A DNA stretch of 64,000 nt from Dyadobacter endophyticus (lineage in GTDB: Bacteria > Bacteroidota > Bacteroidia > Cytophagales > Spirosomataceae), in contig NZ_BMIA01000003.1 of the NCBI RefSeq assembly GCF_014641595.1, forward strand, positions 310,001 through 374,000, given 5' to 3'. The position numbers were made by a program, and so were the translations under genes. The notes below the pieces were generated by a model. The model was not told where the DNA came from, searched no databases, and worked only from the letters and a program-made list of their open reading frames with translations. Numbering within the stretch: the stretch's first letter is position 1; every line of letters starts with the position of its first letter. Below, one piece after another: positions 42,446 to 51,321 of this stretch.

Positions 42446-43906
42446 TCAGATTCCTTTCAATCCGTCGACTTTCAAATTCACTTTTCCAGTCGCAAATACA
42501 ACAGAATAAAGATGTTTCGGAGTGAGGTAAACCTTATCGGGCACAATATCGGAAAGTATTCCCTTTACAACTACACCTTCGGTGACTTTGTAGTTAGCAA
42601 GTGTTTTCTGGATGGTATTTTTTGCGTCGGCAATCTGGCCGCCAACCGGAAACACCATCCGCTTTTCCATCATCCTGCTGAACTGTCCCTGCAAGAGCCA
42701 GCCGGCTGTCCGGACGATCGTACTTTTGGTATCCAGGTCGTAATCAAGGCCTTTGAGCGACAACTGCTGCGTGGCGGGATCATAGTAAGGGGTTCCCTTT
42801 AAATAAATATCGCCGCTAATGCTGCCTTTCAGCCCGGCTTTGATCACCAGCCGGTCGTTCTGCCCGTACATCTCAACGGAAGTAACCTCCACGTTATACT
42901 TTCCGCTCAAAAACGAGAACTTCTCGCCGGCAAACTGCCTGGTAGCCAATTTTGCCGCGTCTTCATACGACACCAGGCTGATCAACCCGATCTTGAAGTC
43001 GTCCTGGACCTTATCCACAATCCGCAAGTCGGGCAGCTTCTGTCCAGGCGCCACGGCGGGTTTCACTGCCGACGTAATAGTTTGCGTATAACCTTTAATA
43101 CCAATGACCGAACGGAGGATATTATTTTTCGCAAGTAAGGGCGTCATCTCCACACCCGTGGGCACGATCACCAGCCAAGTATCATATTCCTTAGCGAGCA
43201 TAACCGGCTGCCTCGCGATGTTCCAGGCCAGCTCCGCATTCTTTTTGAGTGCGAGGTTCGTTGCTACCTGCTCGTCGATGGCCTCGGTGATCTTATCAAA
43301 ATTCTTGTTCAGCATACGGCTCACCATTCCCTTAATGGGGATATTGATGCCCGCCACGCGGATGTTCGGTTCGCTGAGCCAGTCGTAACTGTCAACATAG
43401 GTTTCCGATTTAATCTGCCACGACGGCGTAATGCCTATTTTGGAAATCAGCCGAATGCGGATTGAAAACTCGGTATCTTTGTATCCCGACATCGTCATGC
43501 CCAGCGGACTGACCTTATACCCGGCACTCACCCAGATTTTCAGTGGTACTTCAAATAGAAACGAAGAATCGATCGCGACGACTTTGATAGGACTGATCTT
43601 CCACACCTTCGCTTTCAGGTTGTCGTTATTCTCGTCCTCGTAACTGTCGTCGTCGTAGATCAACCCTTTGATCTGGTTGTTGATCTGCTTTTCGATTTCC
43701 GCAACCGGAATCTCGACCGGTACGTTCAGCACCGACAAATGTTTCTCGTTCTGGATCTCCTTATCCGAATATTTGTATTCTTCCATAGGGGCCTTAGGGG
43801 AGGTTTTTTTAGAACCGCAGCTCCAAAAAACAACGGCTGCCAGCGCGATTACCAGAAAATAACCGCGCCTGACGTATACATTACTTGATTTTGACGAGGG
43901 TTGCAC
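42446..43906 (-). CDS. DUF4403 lipoprotein
   Basis: A 486-residue protein of the DUF4403 family. The N-terminus has a membrane segment followed by a lipobox (VVFWSCGS, Cys at residue 30), so it is an exported lipoprotein. The rest is a repeated beta-rich fold (two BPI/SMP-like halves, each with the pattern IEKQINNQI near 68-76 and NFDKITEAIDEQV near 203-215), which could carry a lipid or hydrophobic ligand; the fold statement is from family similarity in shape and not proven. The start codon is GTG. Its start overlaps the upstream Smr gene by 26 bases. Function unknown. Confidence 0.8.
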   Translation of the reverse strand: MQPSSKSSNVYVRRGYFLVIALAAVVFWSCGSKKTSPKAPMEEYKYSDKEIQNEKHLSVLNVPVEIPVAEIEKQINNQIKGLIYDDDSYEDENNDNLKAKVWKISPIKVVAIDSSFLFEVPLKIWVSAGYKVSPLGMTMSGYKDTEFSIRIRLISKIGITPSWQIKSETYVDSYDWLSEPNIRVAGINIPIKGMVSRMLNKNFDKITEAIDEQVATNLALKKNAELAWNIARQPVMLAKEYDTWLVIVPTGVEMTPLLAKNNILRSVIGIKGYTQTITSAVKPAVAPGQKLPDLRIVDKVQDDFKIGLISLVSYEDAAKLATRQFAGEKFSFLSGKYNVEVTSVEMYGQNDRLVIKAGLKGSISGDIYLKGTPYYDPATQQLSLKGLDYDLDTKSTIVRTAGWLLQGQFSRMMEKRMVFPVGGQIADAKNTIQKTLANYKVTEGVVVKGILSDIVPDKVYLTPKHLYSVVFATGKVNLKVDGLKGI

Positions 43907-44864
43907 CGTATCCGAATTTCTCTTTTAATGCATCTTTAAAAAATTGCACATGCTGGTTCTTTCCCAGCCTGCGGTGCAGCTCATTTTTCAAAGCGCCGCT
44001 GCCAGCGCCATGTATAAACGTAATTTCGTCCATTCCATTGGCAATGGCCGATTCGAGGTTACTCTCGAAAATATCCAGCTGCTTTTTCAGTATCGCGTCA
44101 CTGGACAGGCTTTTGTGGTTGTTAACCAGCTTTTCGATATGCAGATCGACCACCTGATCGGGTTTGGGAAGGGTGTTTTGCTCCGAAACCGGTTGACCAA
44201 GCATACTCGCCTTGATCTCCCCTGCGATATCCTCCGAAATACCGGGCGACTCGCGTTTCAGATTTTCTTCATCCAGCTGATACACAAAGCCATCCTTCGC
44301 CAACACCGGCACTTTGCCTTTGTTTTTGTAAAACGACTGGGCACGGCAACGAATACGTTTGTTCAATGCGACGGGCAACTGGTGATTGCCTTCGCGGAAA
44401 TACAATGCATGAATGTCGAAAACCGGCCACGACTCGAAATCCTTCATCAGTACTTCGGTCAGCTTTTGCGAAGTGCGCGGTTGCAAAACGCCGGCAGCGA
44501 GGCCGGTAGTCACCGATTCGGAAGCCGCTACGGCTGTGAATGGTAATATCCAGTCGGTATTGTTAATGACGTGAACAGTCAATGAACGGTCGTTCACGGA
44601 AATGAATGCCAGGTAAATACCTTTTTCTGCGAATGGAGCATTGCGCGGTACGATCACATCCGCACGTGCCGCCACTGTCTTCGGTTCTTCGGGCTTGACC
44701 ATTCGTTGCGATTCCACAGGCGAAATCGTCACAATCTCGTTTCTGAGAACGGGAATGCGAAACCCGTCCTCGATCTCGATTTCCACCACATTACCAGGCA
44801 AAAAAGCGTAAATAACCCCCTCTTCCCTACCGTGCACCAACCGTACTCTATCTCCGATATTCAT
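43881..44864 (-). CDS. DUF2027 and Smr-domain protein (MutS2-like nuclease domain)
   Basis: A 327-residue protein. Residues 1-60 hold a SH3-like segment (MNIGDRVRLVHGREEG), the middle contains a DUF2027 domain (about 70-180), and the C-terminus is an Smr domain (about 240-325) with the catalytic VDLHIEKL (near 243-250) and FIHGAGSGALKNELHRRL (near 285-302), as in Smr endonucleases. Such proteins lack the MutS ATPase. Smr domains nick branched DNA or act on RNA on stalled ribosomes; which of these applies here is unknown. It overlaps the DUF4403 gene downstream by 26 bases. Confidence 0.87.
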   Translation of the reverse strand: MNIGDRVRLVHGREEGVIYAFLPGNVVEIEIEDGFRIPVLRNEIVTISPVESQRMVKPEEPKTVAARADVIVPRNAPFAEKGIYLAFISVNDRSLTVHVINNTDWILPFTAVAASESVTTGLAAGVLQPRTSQKLTEVLMKDFESWPVFDIHALYFREGNHQLPVALNKRIRCRAQSFYKNKGKVPVLAKDGFVYQLDEENLKRESPGISEDIAGEIKASMLGQPVSEQNTLPKPDQVVDLHIEKLVNNHKSLSSDAILKKQLDIFESNLESAIANGMDEITFIHGAGSGALKNELHRRLGKNQHVQFFKDALKEKFGYGATLVKIK

Positions 44865-44917
44865 AGTAAATATTGCTTTCCGATCAGATGAACCACTTTT
44901 CGATTCAAATAATACTG

Positions 44918-45865
44918 TTAAAAATAAAATGGTTTGAAGTCCACGCCTTTCCTGCTGATCTGCAATGCAGGGGCTGGAATTTTGATGGAATTGGCCAGGA
45001 AACCCAGCGTCTTAACAAACTTGCTCCGCGTTTTGATCTTCGTGAGATCGATATCCAGCGATAAATAATATTGCCGGTAAGGCCGGTAACCCTTTTCAAT
45101 GCTTACGTCTTTCTGAGCCGAGACCATATTCTGGATACCATAACCTACTGAAAAACACAGCCAGGCAGGCCAGTCGGAGCCCTTAAAAAACGACCTGGGG
45201 CTGGCCGAGAACCAGTAAGTCTGCCCGTTATAATCTTTCAGCCATCGCTCCGACCAGGTGCTTCCGAGCAACTGGGGCCTTACATGCGCAAGCGAAGTGT
45301 AGTGAAATGAAAACTTGGGCTGAATGCGAACCTCATCCCACAGCGCTACCTGGCCGAGGTATAATGCCGAACCCGTAATGTTCGCGATCATGTCCCCGGG
45401 CGAAAAACCATAGTCGGGCGAAAAGCCGTCGAGAATTTCGATCGGTGTTTGAAAAATAATCCCGGAAATGGCGCCATAAACCAACATCTGCCGTTTCGAA
45501 ATACCTGTTTTTTTATACAATGCCGCAGTATGGCGGGCAATCTGGTAAGATGTGTAAAGGTGCCCCATTTTGTCCATTTGTAACCACTCGCGGCTGTCGT
45601 CTTCGATCGTGAATTTGGTCAACGGATTTTTGTACCACGATTTGCTCAATCCGTAAATGGTACCCAGGTAAATGGCCGACTGAGCGGCAAAAATACCACG
45701 GAGCATTTTGTAGTTGGGCCTCACCTGAGATACGGTGTCCCGAACAAGCGTGTCCCGGACAGGCGTGTCGCGGACAAGCGTGTCGACCGGCGGCACCTGC
45801 GCGCACACGGGAGACAGCGTTCCAGCCAGGAGGCAAATCAGTAAACAATGAAGAGTAAAACGCAT
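44918..45865 (-). CDS. DUF2279 family exported protein
   Basis: A 315-residue protein of the DUF2279 family, predicted to sit in the envelope. The start at 45865 (MRFTLHCLLICLLAGTL) is preferred; an in-frame ATG at 45901 would overlap the VWA gene. After the signal peptide (to about residue 24) there is a four-fold VRDTx repeat (about 28-47), then the conserved DUF2279 core with LQMDKMGHLYTSYQIARHTA (near 108-127) and SPDYGFSPGDMIANITGSAL (near 156-175). A helical or membrane-associated nature is likely. It follows the VWA gene by 22 bases and probably shares its transcript. Function unknown. Confidence 0.82.
   Translation of the reverse strand: MRFTLHCLLICLLAGTLSPVCAQVPPVDTLVRDTPVRDTLVRDTVSQVRPNYKMLRGIFAAQSAIYLGTIYGLSKSWYKNPLTKFTIEDDSREWLQMDKMGHLYTSYQIARHTAALYKKTGISKRQMLVYGAISGIIFQTPIEILDGFSPDYGFSPGDMIANITGSALYLGQVALWDEVRIQPKFSFHYTSLAHVRPQLLGSTWSERWLKDYNGQTYWFSASPRSFFKGSDWPAWLCFSVGYGIQNMVSAQKDVSIEKGYRPYRQYYLSLDIDLTKIKTRSKFVKTLGFLANSIKIPAPALQISRKGVDFKPFYF
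45735..45786. repeat. 15-base tandem repeat encoding VRDTx
   Basis: GTGTCCCGAACAAGC, GTGTCCCGGACAGGC and GTGTCGCGGACAAGC at 45735-45779, followed by a partial unit to 45786. On the minus strand they code for repeated V-R-D-T-(L/P/V) in the N-terminal linker of the DUF2279 protein. Such short in-frame repeats can change copy number by slippage. Confidence 0.75.
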
Positions 45866-45887
45866 TCGATCACACCGGGACCAGACA

Positions 45888-47960
45888 TTAATAACCGCCA
45901 TGGTATTTTCTAAGTCCCCATTCCGCTCCCAGCAATATCACGATCAGGAAGAACAGCCATTTCAGATAGATCAGCTCGACCATATCTTCGGTACTGTCCA
46001 GCCTGTCGGCCGGGCGGTCATTTTTAAGTTTTTGAATAAATTGTTGAAGTGATGCAGGCGTCATGAATGTTCCTCCCGACCGCCTCGCCAGATCGCGGAG
46101 CATTCCAAAATCCGCTGTGGTATTGCTCAGTTCGAGGTCGGCGTTGCGGATCACAAACTGGCCCGAAACACGTTCCTCTTTACCTTTCATGATCGTCGAC
46201 GCCGCGTACCGGTAAACGCCATCGGCAAGCCCACTCACATTGAAACGGGGGGTCTCCTTCGAATGGGTGTAGGTAAATTGTTTGCTTTTACCCTTTTCAT
46301 CCACCAGTTCCAGCTTCACTTCCTGACCAAAAATCGGCTCGTAAATATCGTTGTAAACTTCCGTCTGAAATGCTACCTGTTCGCCGGCCTCAAACTCATT
46401 GCTGATCGGGTACACCCGAAATTTCCGGCGGTCCTCCTTCACAGAAAGCACCTGGATCAGCTTCTGAAAAAGGTTATCCACTACTTCCTGTTTGCTTGTC
46501 TGGGCAAATTCCTCCTGTCGCCATTGCCAGATCCCCTCTCCTGCCAGCACGGCCGTTTTCTGATCACCATTGGTGTTTAAAACCAGTAGCGGCTTGTTCG
46601 TATTAAGCGTTCCTACCTTCTGGAAAAGGATTGTTTCCGTGCCCGAGGATATATTGTACTCTCCAAAAGGCACCGACAGCGGTGGAAGGCGTTCGAGCAA
46701 TTTCAGGCTCTCCGCATCCAGATTTAGTTGTGAAAATGCAGGATTGAACCGCGCTGTAACCTTATCCACCTGGTTGTTGGCCGCCACATTGATGAACAGC
46801 GACCGGTTCAGCGAGCTCGCCAGCGGCACCGCCGATTGATTTCCCAGGATAAAAAACAGCGGCATTTTCGCATCCAGAAACTTGCGCACCTGTGCATTAC
46901 CCAACCCGAGCACATTCGGGATCTGGTGCAGTATCACGAGGTCGTAAGGCTTAGTATTGGCCGGTGGGTTATTGGCAATGGATAAAATATTGATATCCAG
47001 CTCATAGTTATCGTTCGCCTCGATCACACTCCGGATACTTTTGATGTCGGGATGTGGTGCGAGCGCCATAAGCAATACCTTCTGGCGGCCATCGATAATG
47101 TCGATGTAAACATCCTTCCGGTTATTCCGGCCGGATGTTTCTCCCGAAACTGCGCCCAGCTCTATCGTATAGTGCTGAACACCTTTCTGGGCGGAAGATG
47201 TTTTGAAGTCGAATGCCTTGAAGTATTCCGCACGGTCGATGACGACGGGCTGGCTTTGGATCACACGCCCATTTTGCTTTAAAGTAATCGTCGTGCTTTT
47301 GCCTTGCAACCCATTCGCTCCGACCTCAGCCCTGACCGGGAACTCGTTGCCCAGGTACGCGATGCGGTTACTCACCACATCTTTAATCCGGATATCCAGC
47401 TTTGGAACCGAATCTCCGACTGCCAGTGCATTGATCCTGAACGGATAACGATTATAGGTGGGCGATATGCCCTGGTTCACGATGCCATCCGACAGGAGTA
47501 CGACGTCCGTCACGTTTCGGCCTTCAAAATTGGTACGGACCGTTTGCAGCAGCCCTGCCAGGTTGGTGCTATTCTGATTGAATGCAATCGAATCCACATT
47601 CTTCCCGGCGCCTCCGAGCGATTCAATGCTTACTTCAAATCCTGAATCGTTCAGCTCGCGGGAAGCGGCTCTCACCAGCTCCATCGCTGCCTCTCCGTAT
47701 TTACCAACAGATTCCGAGTTGTCGATCGCGAAAACGATCTTGGCCTTATCGACCGACGTTTGTGAACGCCGCACGAGCGGGCTCAGCAAAAGGAAGCAAA
47801 TCAGCGCGACTACAATGCCACGCACAGCGGCGAGCGCGTAGTTCAGTTTCTTACCCCAGGCCGGTTGCGGCTGATACAGCAACCAGGCGTACGCCAGGCC
47901 CGCAAGCACGCAGAAAATGATGAACCAGTAAGGGGTTTGGAATATGAGCTCTGACCGCAT
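45888..47960 (-). CDS. VWA-domain membrane protein (BatA-like)
   Basis: A 690-residue inner-membrane protein. Two N-terminal membrane helices (about 10-28 and 42-62) are followed by a VWA domain (about 76-260) with a MIDAS-type DNSES motif (residues 80-84) and LLSDG near 156-160. Residues 300-600 are beta-rich, with an uncharacterised glutamine-amidotransferase-like or Ig-like portion, and a C-terminal helix (about 665-685, LKWLFFLIVILLGAEW) re-enters the membrane. Similar proteins are encoded beside MoxR/Bat genes; none is here. The likely role is an adhesion or complex scaffold; function unknown. It leads the VWA-DUF2279 pair. Confidence 0.85.
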   Translation of the reverse strand: MRSELIFQTPYWFIIFCVLAGLAYAWLLYQPQPAWGKKLNYALAAVRGIVVALICFLLLSPLVRRSQTSVDKAKIVFAIDNSESVGKYGEAAMELVRAASRELNDSGFEVSIESLGGAGKNVDSIAFNQNSTNLAGLLQTVRTNFEGRNVTDVVLLSDGIVNQGISPTYNRYPFRINALAVGDSVPKLDIRIKDVVSNRIAYLGNEFPVRAEVGANGLQGKSTTITLKQNGRVIQSQPVVIDRAEYFKAFDFKTSSAQKGVQHYTIELGAVSGETSGRNNRKDVYIDIIDGRQKVLLMALAPHPDIKSIRSVIEANDNYELDINILSIANNPPANTKPYDLVILHQIPNVLGLGNAQVRKFLDAKMPLFFILGNQSAVPLASSLNRSLFINVAANNQVDKVTARFNPAFSQLNLDAESLKLLERLPPLSVPFGEYNISSGTETILFQKVGTLNTNKPLLVLNTNGDQKTAVLAGEGIWQWRQEEFAQTSKQEVVDNLFQKLIQVLSVKEDRRKFRVYPISNEFEAGEQVAFQTEVYNDIYEPIFGQEVKLELVDEKGKSKQFTYTHSKETPRFNVSGLADGVYRYAASTIMKGKEERVSGQFVIRNADLELSNTTADFGMLRDLARRSGGTFMTPASLQQFIQKLKNDRPADRLDSTEDMVELIYLKWLFFLIVILLGAEWGLRKYHGGY

Positions 47961-48034
47961 GGATTGGGATTCAATAGCTGGCGATCCTACAATATACGGC
48001 GAAACCGCCAGCTATTTACTAACGAAGAAAGACT

Positions 48035-48781
48035 CTATGTTAACATACCACCGTCGACCTGGATTACCTGGCCGGTAATGTAGCGCGACATGTCCGAAGC
48101 GAGGAATACGCAGGCATCCGCCACTTCTTCGGGCTGGCCTCCGCGCTTCATCGGGATAGATTGTTTCCAATCGTCGACCGCCTTGGCATCGACCGCGTCG
48201 GTCATTTCAGTTTCGATAAATCCGGGCGCTACTGCATTTGAGCGGATATTTCTTGAACCCAGTTCCAGCGCGATAGATTTGGTAAAGCCGATGATACCGG
48301 CCTTCGAAGCAGCATAGTTCGACTGACCCGCATTCCCACGTATACCAACTACCGATGTGATATTGATAATCGACCCGCTTTTGGCACGGATCATGGATTT
48401 CGTAGCAGCTTTGGTAACGTTGAAAACCGATTTCAGGTTGATGTTCACCACGGTGTCCCATTGCTCTTCACTCATGCGCATAAGGAGCCCGTCACGGGTG
48501 ACGCCTGCGTTATTGATGAGCACGTCGAGCTTGCCGAAATCAGCAATAACATCGGTAACGAGCTGATCTGCCGCCTGAAAATCGGACGCGTCCGAGCGGT
48601 AGCCTTTCGCTTTTACCCCGAACGATTCCAGCTCTTTGGCCAAAGCCTCGCCCTTTTCGACGCTGGACAAATAGGTAAATGCGACATCAGCACCTTCCTG
48701 AGCCAGGCGCAACGCGATCGAACGTCCGATACCCCGCGAAGCTCCCGTTACCAATGCAACTTTATTTGCTACTAACTTCAT
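48035..48781 (-). CDS. fabG: 3-oxoacyl-ACP reductase
   Basis: A 248-residue classical SDR that reduces 3-ketoacyl-ACP in fatty-acid elongation with NADPH. The coenzyme motif GASRGIG is near 13-19, NNAG near 89-92, and the catalytic S-Y-K set is in ITSVVGIRGNAGQSNYAASKAGI (positions about 140-162). AFTR-like basic residues suit NADP. The wording VNINLKSVFNVTKAATKSM and the end GQVIQVDGGM are typical of FabG. Alone on its transcript, with an almost perfect promoter 38 bases upstream; other fab genes are not nearby, so a role outside core synthesis is possible. Confidence 0.93.
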   Translation of the reverse strand: MKLVANKVALVTGASRGIGRSIALRLAQEGADVAFTYLSSVEKGEALAKELESFGVKAKGYRSDASDFQAADQLVTDVIADFGKLDVLINNAGVTRDGLLMRMSEEQWDTVVNINLKSVFNVTKAATKSMIRAKSGSIINITSVVGIRGNAGQSNYAASKAGIIGFTKSIALELGSRNIRSNAVAPGFIETEMTDAVDAKAVDDWKQSIPMKRGGQPEEVADACVFLASDMSRYITGQVIQVDGGMLT

Positions 48782-48818
48782 AAATAGGATTAGAATCTGT
48801 CAAAATGTATACTGCCGG

Positions 48819-48850
48819 CAAAAATAGGATATTGGGGAGAGACCGGCAAA
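48819..48850 (-). promoter_or_regulatory. Promoter of fabG
   Basis: On the minus strand: TTTG (48847-48850), 20 bases, TATTTTTG (48819-48826), a full match to the Bacteroidota consensus, 38 bases upstream of the ATG. Confidence 0.75.
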
Positions 48851-48931
48851 TAAACGCCCTATGGTACTTTATCACAAAATGATGTAATATTCAGGCAAAA
48901 TACCTTCTCCAACAATTTAACTTACACTAAC

Positions 48932-49366
48932 ATGAACACTACAAATGCCCAGAAAACCTCCGGAGCCTTCATTGCCGCGTCATGGATCGCATTGGGCGTA
49001 GGAATGGCCGGCTTCATCATCGGCCTCTGGCGGTCGGAAATGCTGCTGAGCGAAAAGGGATATTATTTTACGGTATTAATGTACGGGCTTTTCGCAGCGG
49101 TGTCAGTCCAGAAGAGCGTACGCGACCGGCTGGAAGGCGTTCCGGTGACGGCTATTTACTACGGTATCGCCTGGTTTTCGACCATCCTCGCCATTGTGTT
49201 GCTCGTAGTGGGCCTCTGGAATGCGACATTACTGCCGAGCGAAAAAGGCTTTTACGCATTCGCCTTCCTGTTGGGCATCTTCGGCGCTATTGCGGTTCAG
49301 AAAAATACCCGCGATACGGCGATTTTTGAAACCGGCAGCTCATTTTCCAAACCTTCTGATCATTGA
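48932..49366 (+). CDS. YiaA/YiaB-family inner-membrane protein
   Basis: A 144-residue protein with four hydrophobic helices in two related halves: about 12-34 and 40-60, then 75-97 and 103-122. Each half has the family pattern G-LW followed by SEKG(Y/F)Y (residues about 37-43 and 100-106) and a VQKS/NTRD end. The family is a conserved inner-membrane one of unknown function, in E. coli associated with stress and envelope. It is followed in the same direction by an SDR after 47 bases, so they may be co-transcribed. Confidence 0.88.
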   Translation: MNTTNAQKTSGAFIAASWIALGVGMAGFIIGLWRSEMLLSEKGYYFTVLMYGLFAAVSVQKSVRDRLEGVPVTAIYYGIAWFSTILAIVLLVVGLWNATLLPSEKGFYAFAFLLGIFGAIAVQKNTRDTAIFETGSSFSKPSDH

Positions 49367-49413
49367 TGCTGTTAAGCCTTTACGTGTAAATTTTTGAAAT
49401 AAAAACTCAGGTA

Positions 49414-50124
49414 ATGGCAGAAACAATCAAAACAGCCCTGATCACAGGCGGTTCAAGGGGAATAGGATATGGTATTGCCGAAGCGTTGATCCGCGACGGG
49501 ATCTATGTGGCAATTACGAGCCGGTCGCAACAAAATGCCGACGAAGCTGCACTAGCTTTGAACAAAATCCGTGCGGGTCACGCACTGGCTATCGAATCAG
49601 ATGTAAGAAATCTGGAATCCCAGGAAAAAGCGGTGCAAACCGTGCTCGACCAATGGGGCCGGCTCGATTACCTGATCGCGAATGCGGGTGTCGGCCATTT
49701 CGCGCCGATTCACGAACTAAGCGCCGAATTGTGGCAGGAAACCATCGATATTAACCTCACAGGCGTGTTTTTCAGCGCGAAAGCGTCCATCGCTGCATTA
49801 ACGGAGTCGAAAGGTTATTTTATCAACATCGCGAGCCTGGCAGGCACCAACTTCTTTGCCAACGGCACTGCCTATAATGCTAGCAAATTCGGCCTCGTCG
49901 GCTTTTCGCAGGCTATGATGCTCGATGTGCGCAATGCGGGCGTGAAGGTTACGACCATCATGCCGGGTTCCGTCGCTACGGAGTTCAACAACCACGAGCC
50001 TTCGGACAAGGATGCCTGGAAAATCCAGCCGGAAGACATCGGCCAGATCGTGTCGGACCTGATCAAAATGCCTGCAAGAACATTACCAAGCAAAATCGAA
50101 GTCCGCCCCACTACACCGAAATAA
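49414..50124 (+). CDS. Short-chain dehydrogenase/reductase
   Basis: A 236-residue classical SDR. TGGSRGIG is near residues 11-18, NAGVG near 89-93, and the catalytic residues are S140 or S146-like in NIASLAGTNFFANGTAYNASKFGLVG, of which Y and K lie near 155 and 159. A C-terminal PEDIGQIVSDLIKMP segment is typical of a broad group of sugar, ketone and quinone reductases. Substrate unknown. It follows the YiaA/B gene by 47 bases. Confidence 0.88.
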   Translation: MAETIKTALITGGSRGIGYGIAEALIRDGIYVAITSRSQQNADEAALALNKIRAGHALAIESDVRNLESQEKAVQTVLDQWGRLDYLIANAGVGHFAPIHELSAELWQETIDINLTGVFFSAKASIAALTESKGYFINIASLAGTNFFANGTAYNASKFGLVGFSQAMMLDVRNAGVKVTTIMPGSVATEFNNHEPSDKDAWKIQPEDIGQIVSDLIKMPARTLPSKIEVRPTTPK

Positions 50125-50145
50125 GCTCGCATCAAATGTGATTAA

Positions 50146-50219
50146 GTTGTCCCCCTGAGCGAAGTCGAAGGGTATTTGCGAGATGCAAATAATGTTTCGA
50201 CTTCGCTCAGCACGACAAC
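50146..50219. repeat. Long imperfect inverted repeat (REP-like element)
   Basis: Outer arms of about 24 bases: GTTGTC then CTGAGCGAAGTCGAA from 50146, matched by TTCGACTTCGCTCAG then GACAAC up to 50219, with three mismatches. An inner hairpin (ATTTGC-GAGAT-GCAAAT, 50174-50190) lies in the loop. The CTGAGCGAAGTCGAAG wording is known as an interspersed repeat in many Bacteroidota genomes. It sits between two convergent genes and could also stop transcription. Confidence 0.75.
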
Positions 50220-50250
50220 AAGCGTCATTTTGCTCTTTTACACAACGTCT

Positions 50251-51321
50251 TTATATTTTATACCACTTGGGGAATGCATAAAGCGAAAACAGCAACCCGC
50301 ACCCAGCGATCAGAAGGAGCGGTATTTTATATAAAATCAATAAGGTAAGGCCCACAAACCCAAACAGAAACACCTGCATCGCATTTTCCGGCAGTCCCGA
50401 TCTTTTATAAAAATAGAGGTGTGAGACTATGAGGATGGTTAACCCGAGCACGTACAATTGTGCCACCTCCGCAAAGCCGAGGGCGCCACTACGCAGCACG
50501 ACAAGCGTTTCGGGGACGATCAGGATCAAATGCGCCGTCACTACCCTGCCCCAACGCTTCCAGACCGGCACCGGCAGCGACCTGCCCCAAAGCCAGATTT
50601 CGCCTTCCCATTGAAACAGCTCGAACGAAAGGCCCAGATTTAGCAAATAGGCCAGCGACATGCCAACGGCCGGCATTCGGATGTCGTATTCGCCGGTGCT
50701 GTAATAAAGCATCGTCCCGGCGGCTACCAGCATAGCACCCAGTTTTCCTACCAACAAGGTAATCCCCCGCTCCCGCATCAGCCATTCCATCGACCAATAG
50801 AGCCACGACGTTGGCCTCCCAAACGGCCATTTGATCAGGCTTTTACCTTTGACAGGAACATACAAAACCGGCTTCCGGATGCGCCACTCAGCAAATAGCG
50901 CAAGCATGGCCGTTAAAATAATGTAGAAAGGAATGACCTGCCAGAGACGAGCCAGCAACTTTTCCTGAATGGCGATCATAAAAAGGTAAACGCCGTAGTA
51001 AAGTATCGGTTGAAGGAAGCCTAATGCCTGCCCGACAAACCTTCGCGCACGTGTGAGCGCGGGCCATGTGCGGGCATGGAAAATGAACGTGTATTCAGGC
51101 AGCTTCCAGGTGTTAACTACGAATTGCGCACATAAAAGGCCATAAACCAGCCATATCCCAAAAAGAGTGAGCATTCCATAAGTACCAGTCAGGAAAAACA
51201 GGGCGAAAGCATGGTGCTCGTTGGCGCTCAAAAATCCGAAAAGCACGCCGAGCAAAACGAGGAACGTCCCCGCCCGCTGCCTGAAAAAAGCTGAAACGGT
51301 AGAGGTCAGCAGCATTTTCAT
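50251..51321 (-). CDS. ABC transporter permease-like integral membrane protein
   Basis: A 356-residue protein with about ten hydrophobic helices between residues 15 and 350. Its gene overlaps the ATPase gene upstream by four bases, which is the main evidence for an ABC permease; the sequence itself is not of a family I recognise by name. One long region (about 120-240) has mixed basic loops. Export of a lipid, bacteriocin-like or drug-like substrate would fit the two-gene pattern, but no substrate can be given. Confidence 0.75.
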   Translation of the reverse strand: MKMLLTSTVSAFFRQRAGTFLVLLGVLFGFLSANEHHAFALFFLTGTYGMLTLFGIWLVYGLLCAQFVVNTWKLPEYTFIFHARTWPALTRARRFVGQALGFLQPILYYGVYLFMIAIQEKLLARLWQVIPFYIILTAMLALFAEWRIRKPVLYVPVKGKSLIKWPFGRPTSWLYWSMEWLMRERGITLLVGKLGAMLVAAGTMLYYSTGEYDIRMPAVGMSLAYLLNLGLSFELFQWEGEIWLWGRSLPVPVWKRWGRVVTAHLILIVPETLVVLRSGALGFAEVAQLYVLGLTILIVSHLYFYKRSGLPENAMQVFLFGFVGLTLLILYKIPLLLIAGCGLLFSLYAFPKWYKI

